DNA of 32,804 nt, taken from positions 1 to 32,804 of IMG/VR virus record IMGVR_UViG_3300042691_008455; one strand, written 5' to 3'. Below, in pieces: positions 1-8,138 of this stretch (positions within the stretch are counted from its first letter, which is position 1; every line of letters starts with the position of its first letter). Below the pieces are notes generated by a model. That model saw only the letters and a list, made by a program, of their open reading frames with translations, made no database searches and was not told the origin of the DNA. This stretch comes from a virus. Made by a program: the position numbers and the translations under genes.

Positions 1-73
1 TGGCAAGGTCATCCATGTTATCATCTGTAAGTATTCGTGCTTCAACTATGACTGGCTTCTTACGGTACTTAAT
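1..73 (-). CDS. partial phage protein with MKYRKKPV-like start, probable ATT start codon
   Basis: Only the first 24 codons lie in the window; the gene continues past the left edge. Reading from position 73 gives (M)KYRKKPVIVEARILTDD. That resembles the N-terminus of small phage proteins starting MKYRKKPVVIEA, whose function is not established. The reading frame has a TGA (the stop of the 2OG gene) two codons before residue 1, and no ATG, GTG or TTG lies between that stop and the conserved block. The only plausible start is ATT at 71-73, preceded by a GAGG about 5 nt upstream. AUU starts are rare but known, as in infC. A sequencing error or a different start is the alternative. Confidence 0.45.
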   Translation of the reverse strand, partial: MKYRKKPVIVEARILTDDNMDDLA

Positions 74-79
74 GTAACC

Positions 80-640
80 TCACAACTTTCTGATAAATGA
101 AACGATAGTTAATCTTCCAGTTTGCATATCATCACCAAAATAAGAGTTTGCTCTATGAAAAACACTAGCATCATAAAGAACAAAGCGATTGTAAACATTA
201 CTTATCTTATCGACTTCTTTGTGTGGTTGTTTAGTGTAGAGAGTTGTTCCAGAGTCCAAAGGTGCATCAGGTGTTAAGTATATCACACCGGCCAATACGA
301 TACCTGGATCAAATGAATTATCTGTGTGTATGTTTGCCATATCAATATCATCTTTTCTGGTTAGATGAAAGCTTGATACAAGATCAATGTTACCTTGTAG
401 ACCGAAAACATGTCGACCTATTCTCGCAGTACTATTCATTATCGCTTCTGAATAGGGTGATTTGAGTTTTGTTAAAGGTAACGTTCTAAGACCAGGAAAA
501 TAGTTTGGCGACTCTGACACCTTTGATGTTATCTCGGTGAGTTCTTTTGTGTCATAGTATTTCTCACTCAAAGCCCATTTTCTGATAACATCAGGATCAG
601 AAAAGAAGTTATCAATGACAACTAGTTTAACTGTATTCAT
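80..640 (-). CDS. 2OG-Fe(II) oxygenase-like protein
   Basis: A 186-residue protein with the facial-triad pattern of 2-oxoglutarate/Fe(II) dioxygenases. H105-x-D107 lies in the segment IHTDN, H162 in the segment FHRANSYFG, and R176 (GRLTIV) is positioned to bind the 2OG carboxylate. The order and spacing fit the small prolyl-hydroxylase-like phage proteins (DUF6445-like) that are frequent in marine T4-like phages. The substrate cannot be read from sequence; protein, nucleobase or sugar hydroxylation are all possible. Its ATG overlaps the gp41 stop (TGATG), so translation is probably coupled to the helicase gene. Assignment to the fold is good; any specific reaction is unproven. Confidence 0.72.
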   Translation of the reverse strand: MNTVKLVVIDNFFSDPDVIRKWALSEKYYDTKELTEITSKVSESPNYFPGLRTLPLTKLKSPYSEAIMNSTARIGRHVFGLQGNIDLVSSFHLTRKDDIDMANIHTDNSFDPGIVLAGVIYLTPDAPLDSGTTLYTKQPHKEVDKISNVYNRFVLYDASVFHRANSYFGDDMQTGRLTIVSFIRKL

Positions 641-2016
641 CAGACTACCTTCAACTTCTTGAACTTGTCGCGATTATTAAAGTTACCTTTTTCAAACACA
701 GGAGTTTGACCACTATCAATAATATCTACCTGAGCCGCATCTTCTACATCGTAAAGTCTCATCTTCGCTCTATCAATACCAATAACAAATCTCTTGTTTG
801 ATGTTGGATCATTATAGCGGTTCTTCAATTGCTTCACTTGAATTTGATTTAGCTGCTCAAGGGTTTCATTGGTGATCAACGCAAACATCAAGTCTGCGGT
901 GGCTGGGAGACCGAAGGACTCTGAGGTGTCTGTGAGTTCAACGTCTGAGCTTGCGTATCCGCTTCTGGTTGTTTGAGTGGCACTAACAAGAGGTACGTTG
1001 AATTCCACAGCAAGTCCTCTAAGCTCTTCGGCGATTGATTTGATGTAGGTGTATGAGTTGACATTTCCGCCTGCCTTAATTCTGCTGCTTGAGCAGATGT
1101 TGAGATAATCAATATAGATGATGTCGGGAACAAAACTGCGCTTGAGACGCAATTCGTTCAGTAGATTTCTAAAGTGGTTTGCACCTGCGGCCGCTGTTGG
1201 GTATTCTTTGATGATAAGTTTACCATGAGCCTTTGCTTTGGCCGCTTCAATCTTCTTATCATACATGTCTTTGCTCATCTTCTCAAGATCAGCGATATCT
1301 ACATTCAGAAGGTTTGCGTCAATACGTTCTGCAATCTTTTCTTCTGACATTTCCATGGTGATATACAGAACATTGAAACCAGCCGAGATGTTTGCAGCCG
1401 CACAATGACACATGAACAATGACTTACCAACACCAGTGCCAGCAAGAGCAATATTCAAAGTCTTCTTAGGTAAACCTTCTTTGGTGATTTTATTAAAGAA
1501 CTCAAGATCGAATGGAATCTTTTCTTCAACACGGTGATAAAACTCGAAACGGTCATCAGCATTATCAAAGTAATCATGACCAATGTTTGGATCAAAAGAT
1601 ACAGATAGAGCCTCTGTGAGAAGAGATGGAATGGCACCTTTTTGTAGAGTACCATTCTTATCATTCATAATCTCAATAGCCTTCATCATCGCTTGATAAA
1701 TGGCTTTTTCTTGACAAAACTCTTCGGTTGATTTTAGCAGCCAATCTTCATTGGACTTTTCTGAGAAATCAAAAGAAGCCAAGGCGTTTTTACACGCCTT
1801 AGCCTCATCTTCTGAAACACCACGAAGTGCATCAATATCAATCGTCAGAGCTTCAACAGTAGGTCTCTGATTATACTCTGCAATGAATTGATTGATCTGT
1901 GAGAAAAGTATCTTGTCTTCACCAGAGAAGTATTCTTCTTTGATGAATGGAAGAACTTTACGGCAGTAATCCTCGCTGCTGAGTAGGTTCTTCAGAATAG
2001 TTTTTTCCAGTGTCAT
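640..2016 (-). CDS. 41: replicative DNA helicase (T4 gp41, DnaB-like)
   Basis: This is the hexameric 5'-3' helicase that unwinds the lagging-strand template in the T4 replisome and works with primase gp61. The N-terminal half matches the gp41 pattern, including SVSFDPNIGHDYFD before the RecA-like domain. Walker A is AGTGVGKS (about residues 192-199), followed by LYITMEMSEE and Walker B IIYIDYLN (about 299-306). The later ESFGLPATADLMFAL and KNRYNDP segments closely parallel T4 gp41. I choose the ATG at 2016 (MTLEKTIL), which has GGAG about 10 nt upstream, over the TTG at 2040. The gene start overlaps the preceding small gene by about 60 nt. A candidate internal promoter lies at 2199-2227. Confidence 0.95.
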   Translation of the reverse strand: MTLEKTILKNLLSSEDYCRKVLPFIKEEYFSGEDKILFSQINQFIAEYNQRPTVEALTIDIDALRGVSEDEAKACKNALASFDFSEKSNEDWLLKSTEEFCQEKAIYQAMMKAIEIMNDKNGTLQKGAIPSLLTEALSVSFDPNIGHDYFDNADDRFEFYHRVEEKIPFDLEFFNKITKEGLPKKTLNIALAGTGVGKSLFMCHCAAANISAGFNVLYITMEMSEEKIAERIDANLLNVDIADLEKMSKDMYDKKIEAAKAKAHGKLIIKEYPTAAAGANHFRNLLNELRLKRSFVPDIIYIDYLNICSSSRIKAGGNVNSYTYIKSIAEELRGLAVEFNVPLVSATQTTRSGYASSDVELTDTSESFGLPATADLMFALITNETLEQLNQIQVKQLKNRYNDPTSNKRFVIGIDRAKMRLYDVEDAAQVDIIDSGQTPVFEKGNFNNRDKFKKLKVV

Positions 2017-2305
2017 CCTTCTCAGTCTCCGCAGCTTCAAGTATCATATGATTAAGAATTAGTCCAATATGGTTAGTAAATCTCTGGTCGTTCCTTAACG
2101 AAGTTTCAGAAAAGTTACCTGTGTCGAGTAGATCATAGAGGAATTGAAGAACAGCCTCACCATCATCTTTCTCTTTGACACCAACCTTGACATAACGATA
2201 TATAACATTTTTATAAGGCCCTGTCAAGACTTCAATTGGTACCGTTTGAACATCATCTGTTTTTACTAAATCATCACGAAAGCGGAAATCATTTTGTTCA
2301 ATCAT
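1958..2305 (-). CDS. conserved hypothetical protein between uvsX and gp41
   Basis: A 115-residue acidic protein of unknown function. It occupies the position T4 gene 40 has between uvsX and 41, but it shows no transmembrane segment and no visible similarity to gp40. The ATG overlaps the UvsX stop (ATGA), and its C-terminal coding region overlaps the gp41 start by about 60 nt, so it sits inside one translationally coupled replication and recombination operon. The core ([17 protein letters not shown] and [16 protein letters not shown]) looks like a folded alpha/beta domain; the last 25 residues ([19 protein letters not shown]) are low-complexity and probably disordered. A helicase-loading or recombination accessory role would fit the position but is only inferred. 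Confidence 0.75.
   Translation of the reverse strand: MIEQNDFRFRDDLVKTDDVQTVPIEVLTGPYKNVIYRYVKVGVKEKDDGEAVLQFLYDLLDTGNFSETSLRNDQRFTNHIGLILNHMILEAAETEKDDTGKNYSEEPTQQRGLLP
2199..2227 (-). promoter_or_regulatory. candidate internal sigma70 promoter upstream of gp41
   Basis: On the minus strand, TTGACA (2222-2227) is followed after 17 nt by TATATA (2199-2204). It lies inside the 115-residue gene and would drive gp41 and the genes after it. The -35 is perfect and the -10 has one mismatch. Being intragenic it could be chance, but other consensus boxes in this window occur in similar positions. Confidence 0.4.
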
Positions 2306-3360
2306 GCTGCGTCTTCCTCTTCTACTTCAACAGCAGTCTCACCACCATAAAGAAACTCTTTCTGGCAGGCTTCGTCAATCAGTTGAAGGATATCTTGGGT
2401 GAAATACTTTTCAGGATTCTTCTTGATCTGGCTTTCAAAGGCCTTCTCACCATTAGGCAATTCATAGCGAGTAGATACTTTCTTGAAGATGCCTGCTCTT
2501 TCCGCGATATCAAGTAGACCATAATAAGGGTCAAGACCCTTGGCATAGTTTAGCCAAGTTTCAACCTTCTTATCTTCGATTGTCAGACGAGCCTTCTTGG
2601 TGTGTGCGGTGATTACTGCACCAGTACGACCGTCATCATCATCAAGTGTCTTGTCTTTCTTCTTTGAGAGGAAGATGATTGTGGATGCGGCATACTCAAG
2701 CCCAGAACCACCGCCCATCTTCTTTGTTGGCATATATGCACCAACAACATCATAGATGTGATTTGTGACAATCAGAGGAACATTGGCCTTACCAAGCTTC
2801 AGTGTAAGAACACGGAAAGCACCGCGAATAAGTTGCGCTCTTGTCATATCACGGGTGTCTTTACCATCCGCAATATCTTGCATTTCTTTCTCAGTTGAGA
2901 GATTGCCGAGTGAGTCAAGCACGAACATCATAGGCAACTTCTCACCTTTCTGTTCAAGATACTTGTCGAGGATCTTTACGGCCTGTGTACGAAACTCTTG
3001 AATGGTCGCAACAGGCATGATAGCAATGCGCTTCACGTCCACACCACGATCTTCAAGCATTTGCTTTGAGATAGCAGATTCAGATTCAAAGTAGAATACA
3101 AAGCCTTTTGGATTGTCTTGTAAGAATTGTCTTACAATATTGATTGCATAGAATGTCTTGCCTGTAGAAGGTTCACCTGCTAGAGCGGTAACTTTATTCC
3201 CAGGAAGCCCTCCAAAAATGGACCCAGAAAGTAGAGCGTTAAGACTATAGCTGCCAGTTCCAATAAAACCAGAAACATCCCCAGCTTCAATACCTTCTTC
3301 AACAATGCTCGCATATTCATTACCAGTTTCCTTTATGAGTGATGCAAATATGTCTGTCAT
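2302..3360 (-). CDS. uvsX: UvsX, RecA-like recombinase
   Basis: This is the strand-exchange ATPase of T4-like phages. It forms filaments on ssDNA for recombination-dependent replication and repair and works with UvsY and gp32. The 352-residue protein has Walker A GEPSTGKT (about residues 62-69), the FYFESE segment (about 89-94) near the position of the RecA catalytic glutamate, and Walker B MFVLDS (about 145-150). A TNH segment followed by a Gly-rich loop ([14 protein letters not shown]) corresponds to the DNA-binding L2 region. The start has a strong AAGGAG about 6 nt upstream. The acidic C-terminus ([10 protein letters not shown]) resembles the regulatory tails of RecA-family proteins. It lies 10 nt after the cupin gene and overlaps the next gene by ATGA. 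Confidence 0.95.
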   Translation of the reverse strand: MTDIFASLIKETGNEYASIVEEGIEAGDVSGFIGTGSYSLNALLSGSIFGGLPGNKVTALAGEPSTGKTFYAINIVRQFLQDNPKGFVFYFESESAISKQMLEDRGVDVKRIAIMPVATIQEFRTQAVKILDKYLEQKGEKLPMMFVLDSLGNLSTEKEMQDIADGKDTRDMTRAQLIRGAFRVLTLKLGKANVPLIVTNHIYDVVGAYMPTKKMGGGSGLEYAASTIIFLSKKKDKTLDDDDGRTGAVITAHTKKARLTIEDKKVETWLNYAKGLDPYYGLLDIAERAGIFKKVSTRYELPNGEKAFESQIKKNPEKYFTQDILQLIDEACQKEFLYGGETAVEVEEEDAA

Positions 3361-3370
3361 AAGTTTCTCC

Positions 3371-3703
3371 TTACTTACCCAGCCTCACGATATCGTTTTC
3401 TTCGGTAATCTCACCGCATTGAACTTCGATTATGATTAACTGGATGTTTGAAATGTTGGTGATTTTATGTACTGCACCAATTGGTACTACAAAGGTATCA
3501 CCTTGTTTTACCTGAAACGTATCACCATCAAGTCGAACTTCACCTCGACCCTGTGTGATGGCCCATGTCTCACTTCTATGTATGTGATATTGAAGTGAGA
3601 TACTCTTATTCGGCTCAACAATAAGTCTTTTTACTTTATACCATGGACCTTGATCAATGACTTCCCAAGTTCCCCATGGTCGTTGACAAAAGGTTTCACT
3701 CAT
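3371..3703 (-). CDS. cupin, mannose-6-phosphate isomerase type II C-terminal domain
   Basis: A stand-alone 110-residue cupin matching the C-terminal PMI domain of bifunctional ManC/AlgA-type enzymes. It carries the RPWG opening, [12 protein letters not shown] with metal ligands H40 and H42, the PIGAVH motif with H79, and the closing IEVQCGE...DIVRLGK. The metal (usually zinc) binds at the His cluster, and the fold interconverts mannose-6-P and fructose-6-P. It lacks the GDP-mannose pyrophosphorylase domain usually fused to it. Its placement between gp43 and uvsX is unexpected, but it could support the GDP-mannose-dependent enzymes encoded at 13598-15546. It overlaps the gp43 stop by 4 nt. Family confidence is high; the exact substrate is uncertain. 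Confidence 0.82.
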   Translation of the reverse strand: MSETFCQRPWGTWEVIDQGPWYKVKRLIVEPNKSISLQYHIHRSETWAITQGRGEVRLDGDTFQVKQGDTFVVPIGAVHKITNISNIQLIIIEVQCGEITEENDIVRLGK

Positions 3704-6249
3704 GAAAAGAATGCCTCCAAACTACTGACATGCTCAGTCTTCCATCCGATACTATCAAGCACAATCTTCAAAGGCTCAACGAAAGACTTTTCATATTGTG
3801 TATCATAGTCGATAAACTTCACAATGTCAAGCTCTTTAGGTATAACATTAGTAAAAGAAATGATATCGCTTTGAATGGTGTTTGGTTCTTTCAGATAGAT
3901 GAACTTGATCTTCTCACCTTCCTTGATAAGCTCATACTTCTTATCTAGCTTGTTCTTACTGATAAGGTTGTTATAGATCAAAGAACCACGAACATGGATG
4001 GGTGTGCCTTTGTCAAAGATAGCACCGTTCTTGCCTTTGTACTTGGTGAGACCATTCACACCGCGAGGAAAAGCAATGTTAACAGGCTCAAGTGTGCGAA
4101 ACTCTTTGCGGAACTTTTCGATGAACTCAATGACCGCAGCTTCATCTTTGTTAAAGATGATATCAATGGCTTCCCAAAGTTTCTCTTTACAGGCCGAAGG
4201 TGTAGATGACTTGATCATCTCAAGACCCATCACCTTCAATTTAGGCTTTGCGTATTGCACACCTTCGTTATTATGAACGCGGAGAATGTAACGCTTCTTG
4301 GCTGTCCAGATACCTTTATCAGCCAGAGCCTCACGCTTCATCATCATTTTTTGGTCGAAAGCATGAACATATCCAGCAAGTTCACCATAAGATTTGTCAA
4401 TGAACGGTTGAATTTTAGCCTCACAGATTTTGTCCATGAAGGCGATGATTTGTTCTGTTCCAACAGAAGGATTCTCTTCTCTAATAGTCTTGCTGATAAG
4501 TCTATCAAGAGTAAGGTAGATCGAATCCGTATCGCTTGCAATAACATAATCTTCATTCTCCGTTTTAAGAACACGGTTCATGTATTCGTTTAGTTTCTTT
4601 TCTATCCAGCGAATAGATAGCTGACCTGAAGTAGTGATGGCAGACGCTTGACGTATATCGAAGAAGCGGAAGTATTCATTGCCCAAGGCACCATAAGCTG
4701 AGTTAAGACATACTTTTTTGGCAAGTTGGAGATTGTTATATCTCGCAATCCTCTTCTCAATATCAAATCTCTTCGCTTGATCTTTTTCCAGTTCAAGTTC
4801 TTTTTTAGCTTCAATGGCTTTCTTTTTATACTTTGAGCGGTCATTGTACATAGTCTCCATCATCTCAGGTAGAAAGCCTTGCTTATCTGTTCTAAAGAAT
4901 TGACCGTTTGGTGTCAGAGTGTGACCATTCAGCCCATCTGTAACCACAGACTCCCCAAGAAGCCGATCAACATCAACACCACGAACGATAATATTGCGAT
5001 GAACATCTTCATAATTTTCAGGCTCCAAGAATGTTTCAGGTGAAATGTTATACTGCATGATAAGATGCGGATACAGACTGTTCAAGTCGAACGAAGCGAC
5101 CCAATTATAGAGACCAGGTTTTGGTTCTTTGACATATGCACCAACATATGCAGCATCTTTACTATGCTTAGTAACTGGTGGGAGAACCATATTCTTCTCA
5201 CGCAGATGATTATAGATCAGAGCATCCCACATGCGGACTTGTGCGAACACATCATCATAGTTGGTTTTGCTATCATAGGCTAGCGTCAGAGCCAGTTCGA
5301 TGAGTTTCAGCTTATCATCAAGGCGTTCGATGAGTTCAACGTCTTTGATATTATACTCAATGAAGAGTTGATAGTTGTCTCTATAGAGTGTGTGTAGATT
5401 ACCATACTCTTCATATGAAAGCTTGCGTTCACCAAGTTCCACATGTGCGATGTTGTCGAGTTTATAGGACTCTTGAGACTTACCTTCAGGAGCATATCTC
5501 TGATAAAGATCAATATAGTCAAGTGCAGAGATACCTAGAATAATGTAGGTATTGAATTGACGACCAGGCCCAAAGTTGACTTCTCGTTGATTGAGAACAC
5601 CCCAAGGCGAAAGACGTTTAGCCACATCTTCACCAAGCAGGCGAGTGATACGATTGACAATATAGGGAATATCGAAGAGTTTAACATTCCAGCCTGTGAT
5701 GATATCAGGATAATCACCAGACCATTCGTCAATGAACCGCTTGATCAAGTCGATCTCATCACGGCACTTGATATATTGAACATCATCTCTGGTGTTATTG
5801 AAGTCACCACAACCGAAAACAACGAACTTCTCACCCATCTTGTATGTGATGGCTGTGATAGGTTCGTTTGCATCATCAGGTTCAGGGAAGCCGTTCTCAC
5901 TACCCACTTCGATGTCAATATTACAGACACGAATGTGATCTAGATCCCAATCAACATCGTTCGAGAACCGATCAGCAATGAATGTATATTCGTACTTCTG
6001 ATTACCATAAATCTTGAAGCCTTGTACTTCATCATACTGCTTCACAAAGTCACGACATTCACGAATAGTGCCTGGCTTGATTTCAGCCACATACTCACCC
6101 TTGACTGTTGTGAATTGTGTAGGTTTGTTAGACGGCACAAACAAGGTCGGGAAATAATCAGAGCGGAGATTTACTCTCCGCCCCTGATCAACACCACGAT
6201 ATAAGATTTTAGAACCGTAAACTTGTACGTTGGTGTAGAATGTTTTCAT
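3700..6249 (-). CDS. 43: DNA polymerase (T4 gp43, family B)
   Basis: Replicative family B polymerase with 3'-5' proofreading. Positions below count from the in-frame GTG at 6252. Exo I is DIE (113-115), Exo II NVKLFDIPYI (189-198, D194) and Exo III YNIKDVEL (300-307, D304). Pol A is DLNSLYP (389-395), Pol B lies around K513 and NSAYGALGN (517-525), and Pol C is SDTDSIYL (573-580, catalytic aspartates). The extreme C-terminus (SSLEAFFS) looks like the clamp-binding tail of T4/RB69 gp43. The length of about 849 residues is slightly below T4's 898, and no intein, intron or split is visible. The ATG at 6249 shares one base with the previous stop and has no strong RBS, so translational coupling is likely. 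Confidence 0.97.
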   Translation of the reverse strand: MKTFYTNVQVYGSKILYRGVDQGRRVNLRSDYFPTLFVPSNKPTQFTTVKGEYVAEIKPGTIRECRDFVKQYDEVQGFKIYGNQKYEYTFIADRFSNDVDWDLDHIRVCNIDIEVGSENGFPEPDDANEPITAITYKMGEKFVVFGCGDFNNTRDDVQYIKCRDEIDLIKRFIDEWSGDYPDIITGWNVKLFDIPYIVNRITRLLGEDVAKRLSPWGVLNQREVNFGPGRQFNTYIILGISALDYIDLYQRYAPEGKSQESYKLDNIAHVELGERKLSYEEYGNLHTLYRDNYQLFIEYNIKDVELIERLDDKLKLIELALTLAYDSKTNYDDVFAQVRMWDALIYNHLREKNMVLPPVTKHSKDAAYVGAYVKEPKPGLYNWVASFDLNSLYPHLIMQYNISPETFLEPENYEDVHRNIIVRGVDVDRLLGESVVTDGLNGHTLTPNGQFFRTDKQGFLPEMMETMYNDRSKYKKKAIEAKKELELEKDQAKRFDIEKRIARYNNLQLAKKVCLNSAYGALGNEYFRFFDIRQASAITTSGQLSIRWIEKKLNEYMNRVLKTENEDYVIASDTDSIYLTLDRLISKTIREENPSVGTEQIIAFMDKICEAKIQPFIDKSYGELAGYVHAFDQKMMMKREALADKGIWTAKKRYILRVHNNEGVQYAKPKLKVMGLEMIKSSTPSACKEKLWEAIDIIFNKDEAAVIEFIEKFRKEFRTLEPVNIAFPRGVNGLTKYKGKNGAIFDKGTPIHVRGSLIYNNLISKNKLDKKYELIKEGEKIKFIYLKEPNTIQSDIISFTNVIPKELDIVKFIDYDTQYEKSFVEPLKIVLDSIGWKTEHVSSLEAFFS
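3802..3830 (-). promoter_or_regulatory. candidate internal sigma70 promoter upstream of cupin-uvsX
   Basis: TTGACA (3825-3830) and TATGAT (3802-3807), 17 nt apart, lie on the minus strand near the 3' end of the gp43 gene. They are placed to transcribe the cupin, uvsX and gp41 genes. The -10 has one mismatch. Being intragenic, it needs transcript mapping. Confidence 0.4.
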
Positions 6250-6557
6250 CACACAATTAGTTTAGAGGAGGGAGGGGCAATGATGCCACCGAACATGGAG
6301 TTATATTGATTGATAAACTCCTGCACAGGCTTAGATGTTACTATAACATGGGCCTTATGAATTGTAAACTCTTTCTGTTCAGAAAAATCAAACCATGGTG
6401 CAAAACCAACGGTAGGAGTTTTCGGATCAGTCTTGCTTGGCATGAGAACAACACGAACAGGATTCTTCAGTTCGATAGTTGTATCTGTTTCATTCAAAAC
6501 TTCAGACATGAGTTCTTCGCCACTGATAAGGCGAATGAGTTTAAGATTAGTAGCCAT
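6249..6557 (-). CDS. small phage protein, possible Sm-like fold
   Basis: A 102-residue protein beginning LKLIRLISGEELMSEVL, followed by alternating beta-strand stretches (TIELKNPVRVVLMP, PTVGFAPWFDF, EFTIHKAHVIVTSKP) and a final helix containing INQYNSMFGG. The 'I+L.SGEE.ISEV ... NP..V ... FAPW ... I....V' pattern recalls Sm-like proteins seen in marine phages, in which a small barrel may bind RNA or oligomerise. That reading is from memory of the pattern and not established. It lies immediately before gp43 and shares a base with it, so the two are probably co-expressed. T4 has no equivalent in this position. Confidence 0.7.
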   Translation of the reverse strand: MATNLKLIRLISGEELMSEVLNETDTTIELKNPVRVVLMPSKTDPKTPTVGFAPWFDFSEQKEFTIHKAHVIVTSKPVQEFINQYNSMFGGIIAPPSSKLIV

Positions 6558-6769
6558 TATTCTTCAATCTCCATAAGATAGTCATAAACACCGAGAGTGA
6601 CCCACTTCTCAGGGATCAAACTAACACGGCTACCTGATTCCGTGCTATAAGTGTACTTGTTGTCGTAATCGACAATCTTTGCGATGCGTTCCCACTTGCC
6701 ATCATAGGCACGTTGCTTGAACTGGACCTCAAGAACATTGAGCCCATATTCACTCAGTCTATTAGCCAT
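6557..6769 (-). CDS. small hypothetical protein
   Basis: A 70-residue protein I do not recognise. It is rich in aromatic and charged residues and predicted mostly beta (LNVLEVQFKQRAY, WERIAKIVDYDNKYTYS, SRVSLIPEKWVTLGVYDYL), with an acidic end (MEIEE). There are no cysteines, membrane segments or known motifs. An AGGAT lies a few bases upstream of the ATG. It overlaps the next gene by one base and lies 11 nt after the zinc-ribbon-like gene, within the small-gene run upstream of the polymerase. The promoter at 6854-6882 would place it first on a polymerase transcript. Confidence 0.65.
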   Translation of the reverse strand: MANRLSEYGLNVLEVQFKQRAYDGKWERIAKIVDYDNKYTYSTESGSRVSLIPEKWVTLGVYDYLMEIEE

Positions 6770-6780
6770 AATATATCCTT

Positions 6781-7047
6781 TCAGAGATAGTTATCTGTGG
6801 AGATTAATTTGAAGTGAAAGTTTTCTAGTCCTGTCTCAATACAGGAATCACAGATTATACCAGGTCTGTATGCAGATGTCAAGACCTCATACATGTTACC
6901 ATCGGCGATTGTTGAACCATAGAAACCAATAAGGCGTAGGCTACCATCCATCCAGTGTGTAATTTCAGATGCACATTGCATGGCTTGAGTATTGTTATCA
7001 TCAAAGAGTGGTTCATACTCTTTCTTACAGTGATTACACACAACCAT
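6781..7047 (-). CDS. small protein with paired CxxC motifs (putative zinc-binding)
   Basis: An 88-residue protein with CNHC at residues 4-7 and CDSC at 66-69, a paired knuckle arrangement typical of a four-cysteine zinc site. The region between is beta-rich (SLRLIGFYGSTIADGNMYEVL). I choose the ATG at 7047, which follows the upstream stop directly (TGATTATG), over the TTG 12 nt earlier. The function is unknown; nucleic-acid or protein binding is possible. Its coding sequence contains a perfect sigma70 consensus promoter at 6854-6882, so part of its sequence may be constrained by that signal. Confidence 0.68.
   Translation of the reverse strand: MVVCNHCKKEYEPLFDDNNTQAMQCASEITHWMDGSLRLIGFYGSTIADGNMYEVLTSAYRPGIICDSCIETGLENFHFKLISTDNYL
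6854..6882 (-). promoter_or_regulatory. consensus sigma70 promoter inside a gene, upstream of gp43
   Basis: TTGACA (6877-6882) and TATAAT (6854-6859) are separated by exactly 17 nt on the minus strand, matching consensus at all 12 positions. It lies within the zinc-ribbon-like gene, and predicted initiation is near 6847. It would transcribe two small genes and then gp43. The perfect match argues against chance despite the coding context. Confidence 0.6.
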
Positions 7048-7049
7048 AA

Positions 7050-7628
7050 TCAGTCCCAAAGACCGCGGAAATATTTACCAAAGAGACGAAGACCATTCTT
7101 AATGCGTTCTTCGTGTGCGTTCATAGCTTCACGGTCCCAACCTTTTTCTTCGGTATAAAACAGTTCATAACTATCATCATTCTTGATGTGTTCAAAAGTC
7201 CAGATCATTTCATCCATGATCCAATTATAACGATCTTCAGCCTTTGCATCATTAGTAAAGTCGGCACCCTCATCTTGACCAATGTGAGGAGCATCCTCAG
7301 GATCAGAATGAAAGTAACCATGATTTTTTTCTTTAAGTTGAAGAAGCATTGGATGAATGATCAATGCGAGGGTATGATCCATCGACCATGTATCATAGTA
7401 GTCGATGCGAACTTTTACTTTACGTTCACCATCTGTGATTTTATTGATTGTCTTATCAAGAATCCATTGAAGACCAAGAACAGTCTTTTCGATGAGAGTG
7501 TCCCACTTGTCATAATTTTCAGGCTCAAGACTCCACCAAACTTCTTTGGTGTGGCGTTTTTCCATTAACCAATCTTGTATGCCAAAAGCTGTAAAGCGAT
7601 GACCATAACCACCAATATAAACTTTCAT
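7050..7628 (-). CDS. conserved phage hypothetical protein
   Basis: A 192-residue soluble protein. The blocks KVKVRIDYYDTWSMDHTLA and HPMLLQLKEKNHGY followed by an acidic DPEDAPH segment are, to my knowledge, a recurrent pattern among uncharacterised proteins of T4-like and other large phages. The C-terminal half (AEDRYNWIMDEMIWTFEHI...EERIKNGLRLFGKYFRGLW) is predicted helical. No catalytic motif is obvious, although conserved Asp and His residues in the central block could bind metal. A structural or DNA-metabolism role cannot be decided. The stop lies 2 nt before the next ATG and the start lies 1 nt after the preceding stop. Confidence 0.8.
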   Translation of the reverse strand: MKVYIGGYGHRFTAFGIQDWLMEKRHTKEVWWSLEPENYDKWDTLIEKTVLGLQWILDKTINKITDGERKVKVRIDYYDTWSMDHTLALIIHPMLLQLKEKNHGYFHSDPEDAPHIGQDEGADFTNDAKAEDRYNWIMDEMIWTFEHIKNDDSYELFYTEEKGWDREAMNAHEERIKNGLRLFGKYFRGLWD

Positions 7629-7629
7629 C

Positions 7630-7830
7630 TCAACATCCTACGTTGTCATCAACTTCTTCATTCAGAATATCTTTGGCTGCATCAGTCAAGACTTTCAGTA
7701 GGCCAACTTTAGCGAAAGCAATAACTGATTCATGATCCATGTCAAAGGTGACATTCATAGAACCATCATCATTTTCAACAACACTCACAACTTCGATTTG
7801 AGGTGCTTTCTTTATAACAACATCACTCAT
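7630..7830 (-). CDS. small hypothetical protein
   Basis: A 66-residue acidic protein with a central pattern (MNVTFDMDHESVIAFAKVGLLKVLTDAAKDIL) suggesting a strand followed by an amphipathic helix. Similar tiny proteins occur beside the larger conserved gene downstream in other phages as I recall them, but no function is known to me. It lies 1 nt upstream of that gene and 7 nt after the secreted protein gene, so it belongs to the same transcript. Confidence 0.6.
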   Translation of the reverse strand: MSDVVIKKAPQIEVVSVVENDDGSMNVTFDMDHESVIAFAKVGLLKVLTDAAKDILNEEVDDNVGC

Positions 7831-7837
7831 GTTTCAC

Positions 7838-8125
7838 CTATTGACAGTAACGTTCCCACACTTGACGACCATAGCGATCATAGCCAATCATTTCATCCCA
7901 ACAACGAGGTTGATGAACAGGTCGACCCCATGCGTCATATGTCATTGCACCCAGAACACCTAAAGCAAGACCACCAGCAACCCAAGGCAAAACATTATGT
8001 TGCTTAGGTCTGTGGTGATGATAATGCCTAGGTGGCGGGTTATAACGATGACGATGGTAATTTTGCGCTTCAGCCACCGTCATCATACCAAGTAGCGCGA
8101 CAGATGCAACAAACATTCTACGCAT
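7838..8125 (-). CDS. secreted or membrane-anchored His-rich small protein
   Basis: A 95-residue protein with a clear N-terminal signal sequence: MRRM, a hydrophobic core VASVALLGMMTV, then AEA-Q as a likely signal peptidase I site near residue 20. A His/Pro/Arg/Tyr-rich stretch follows (NYHRHRYNPPPRHYHHHRP), then a second hydrophobic glycine-rich segment (VLPWVAGGLALGVLGAM) and a C-terminal domain with two cysteines. The His cluster could bind metals. Export to the periplasm or inner membrane is likely, suggesting interaction with the host envelope. A good GGAG lies upstream of the ATG, and the gene begins just after the tRNA-Gly. It matches no family I can name. Confidence 0.65.
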   Translation of the reverse strand: MRRMFVASVALLGMMTVAEAQNYHRHRYNPPPRHYHHHRPKQHNVLPWVAGGLALGVLGAMTYDAWGRPVHQPRCWDEMIGYDRYGRQVWERYCQ

Positions 8126-8138
8126 TGGTTTCTCCTAT

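Noticed and set aside
3700-6249. Possible intein or split in DNA polymerase, as in other phages
   Set aside because: All exo and pol motifs occur in order at normal spacing without insertion.
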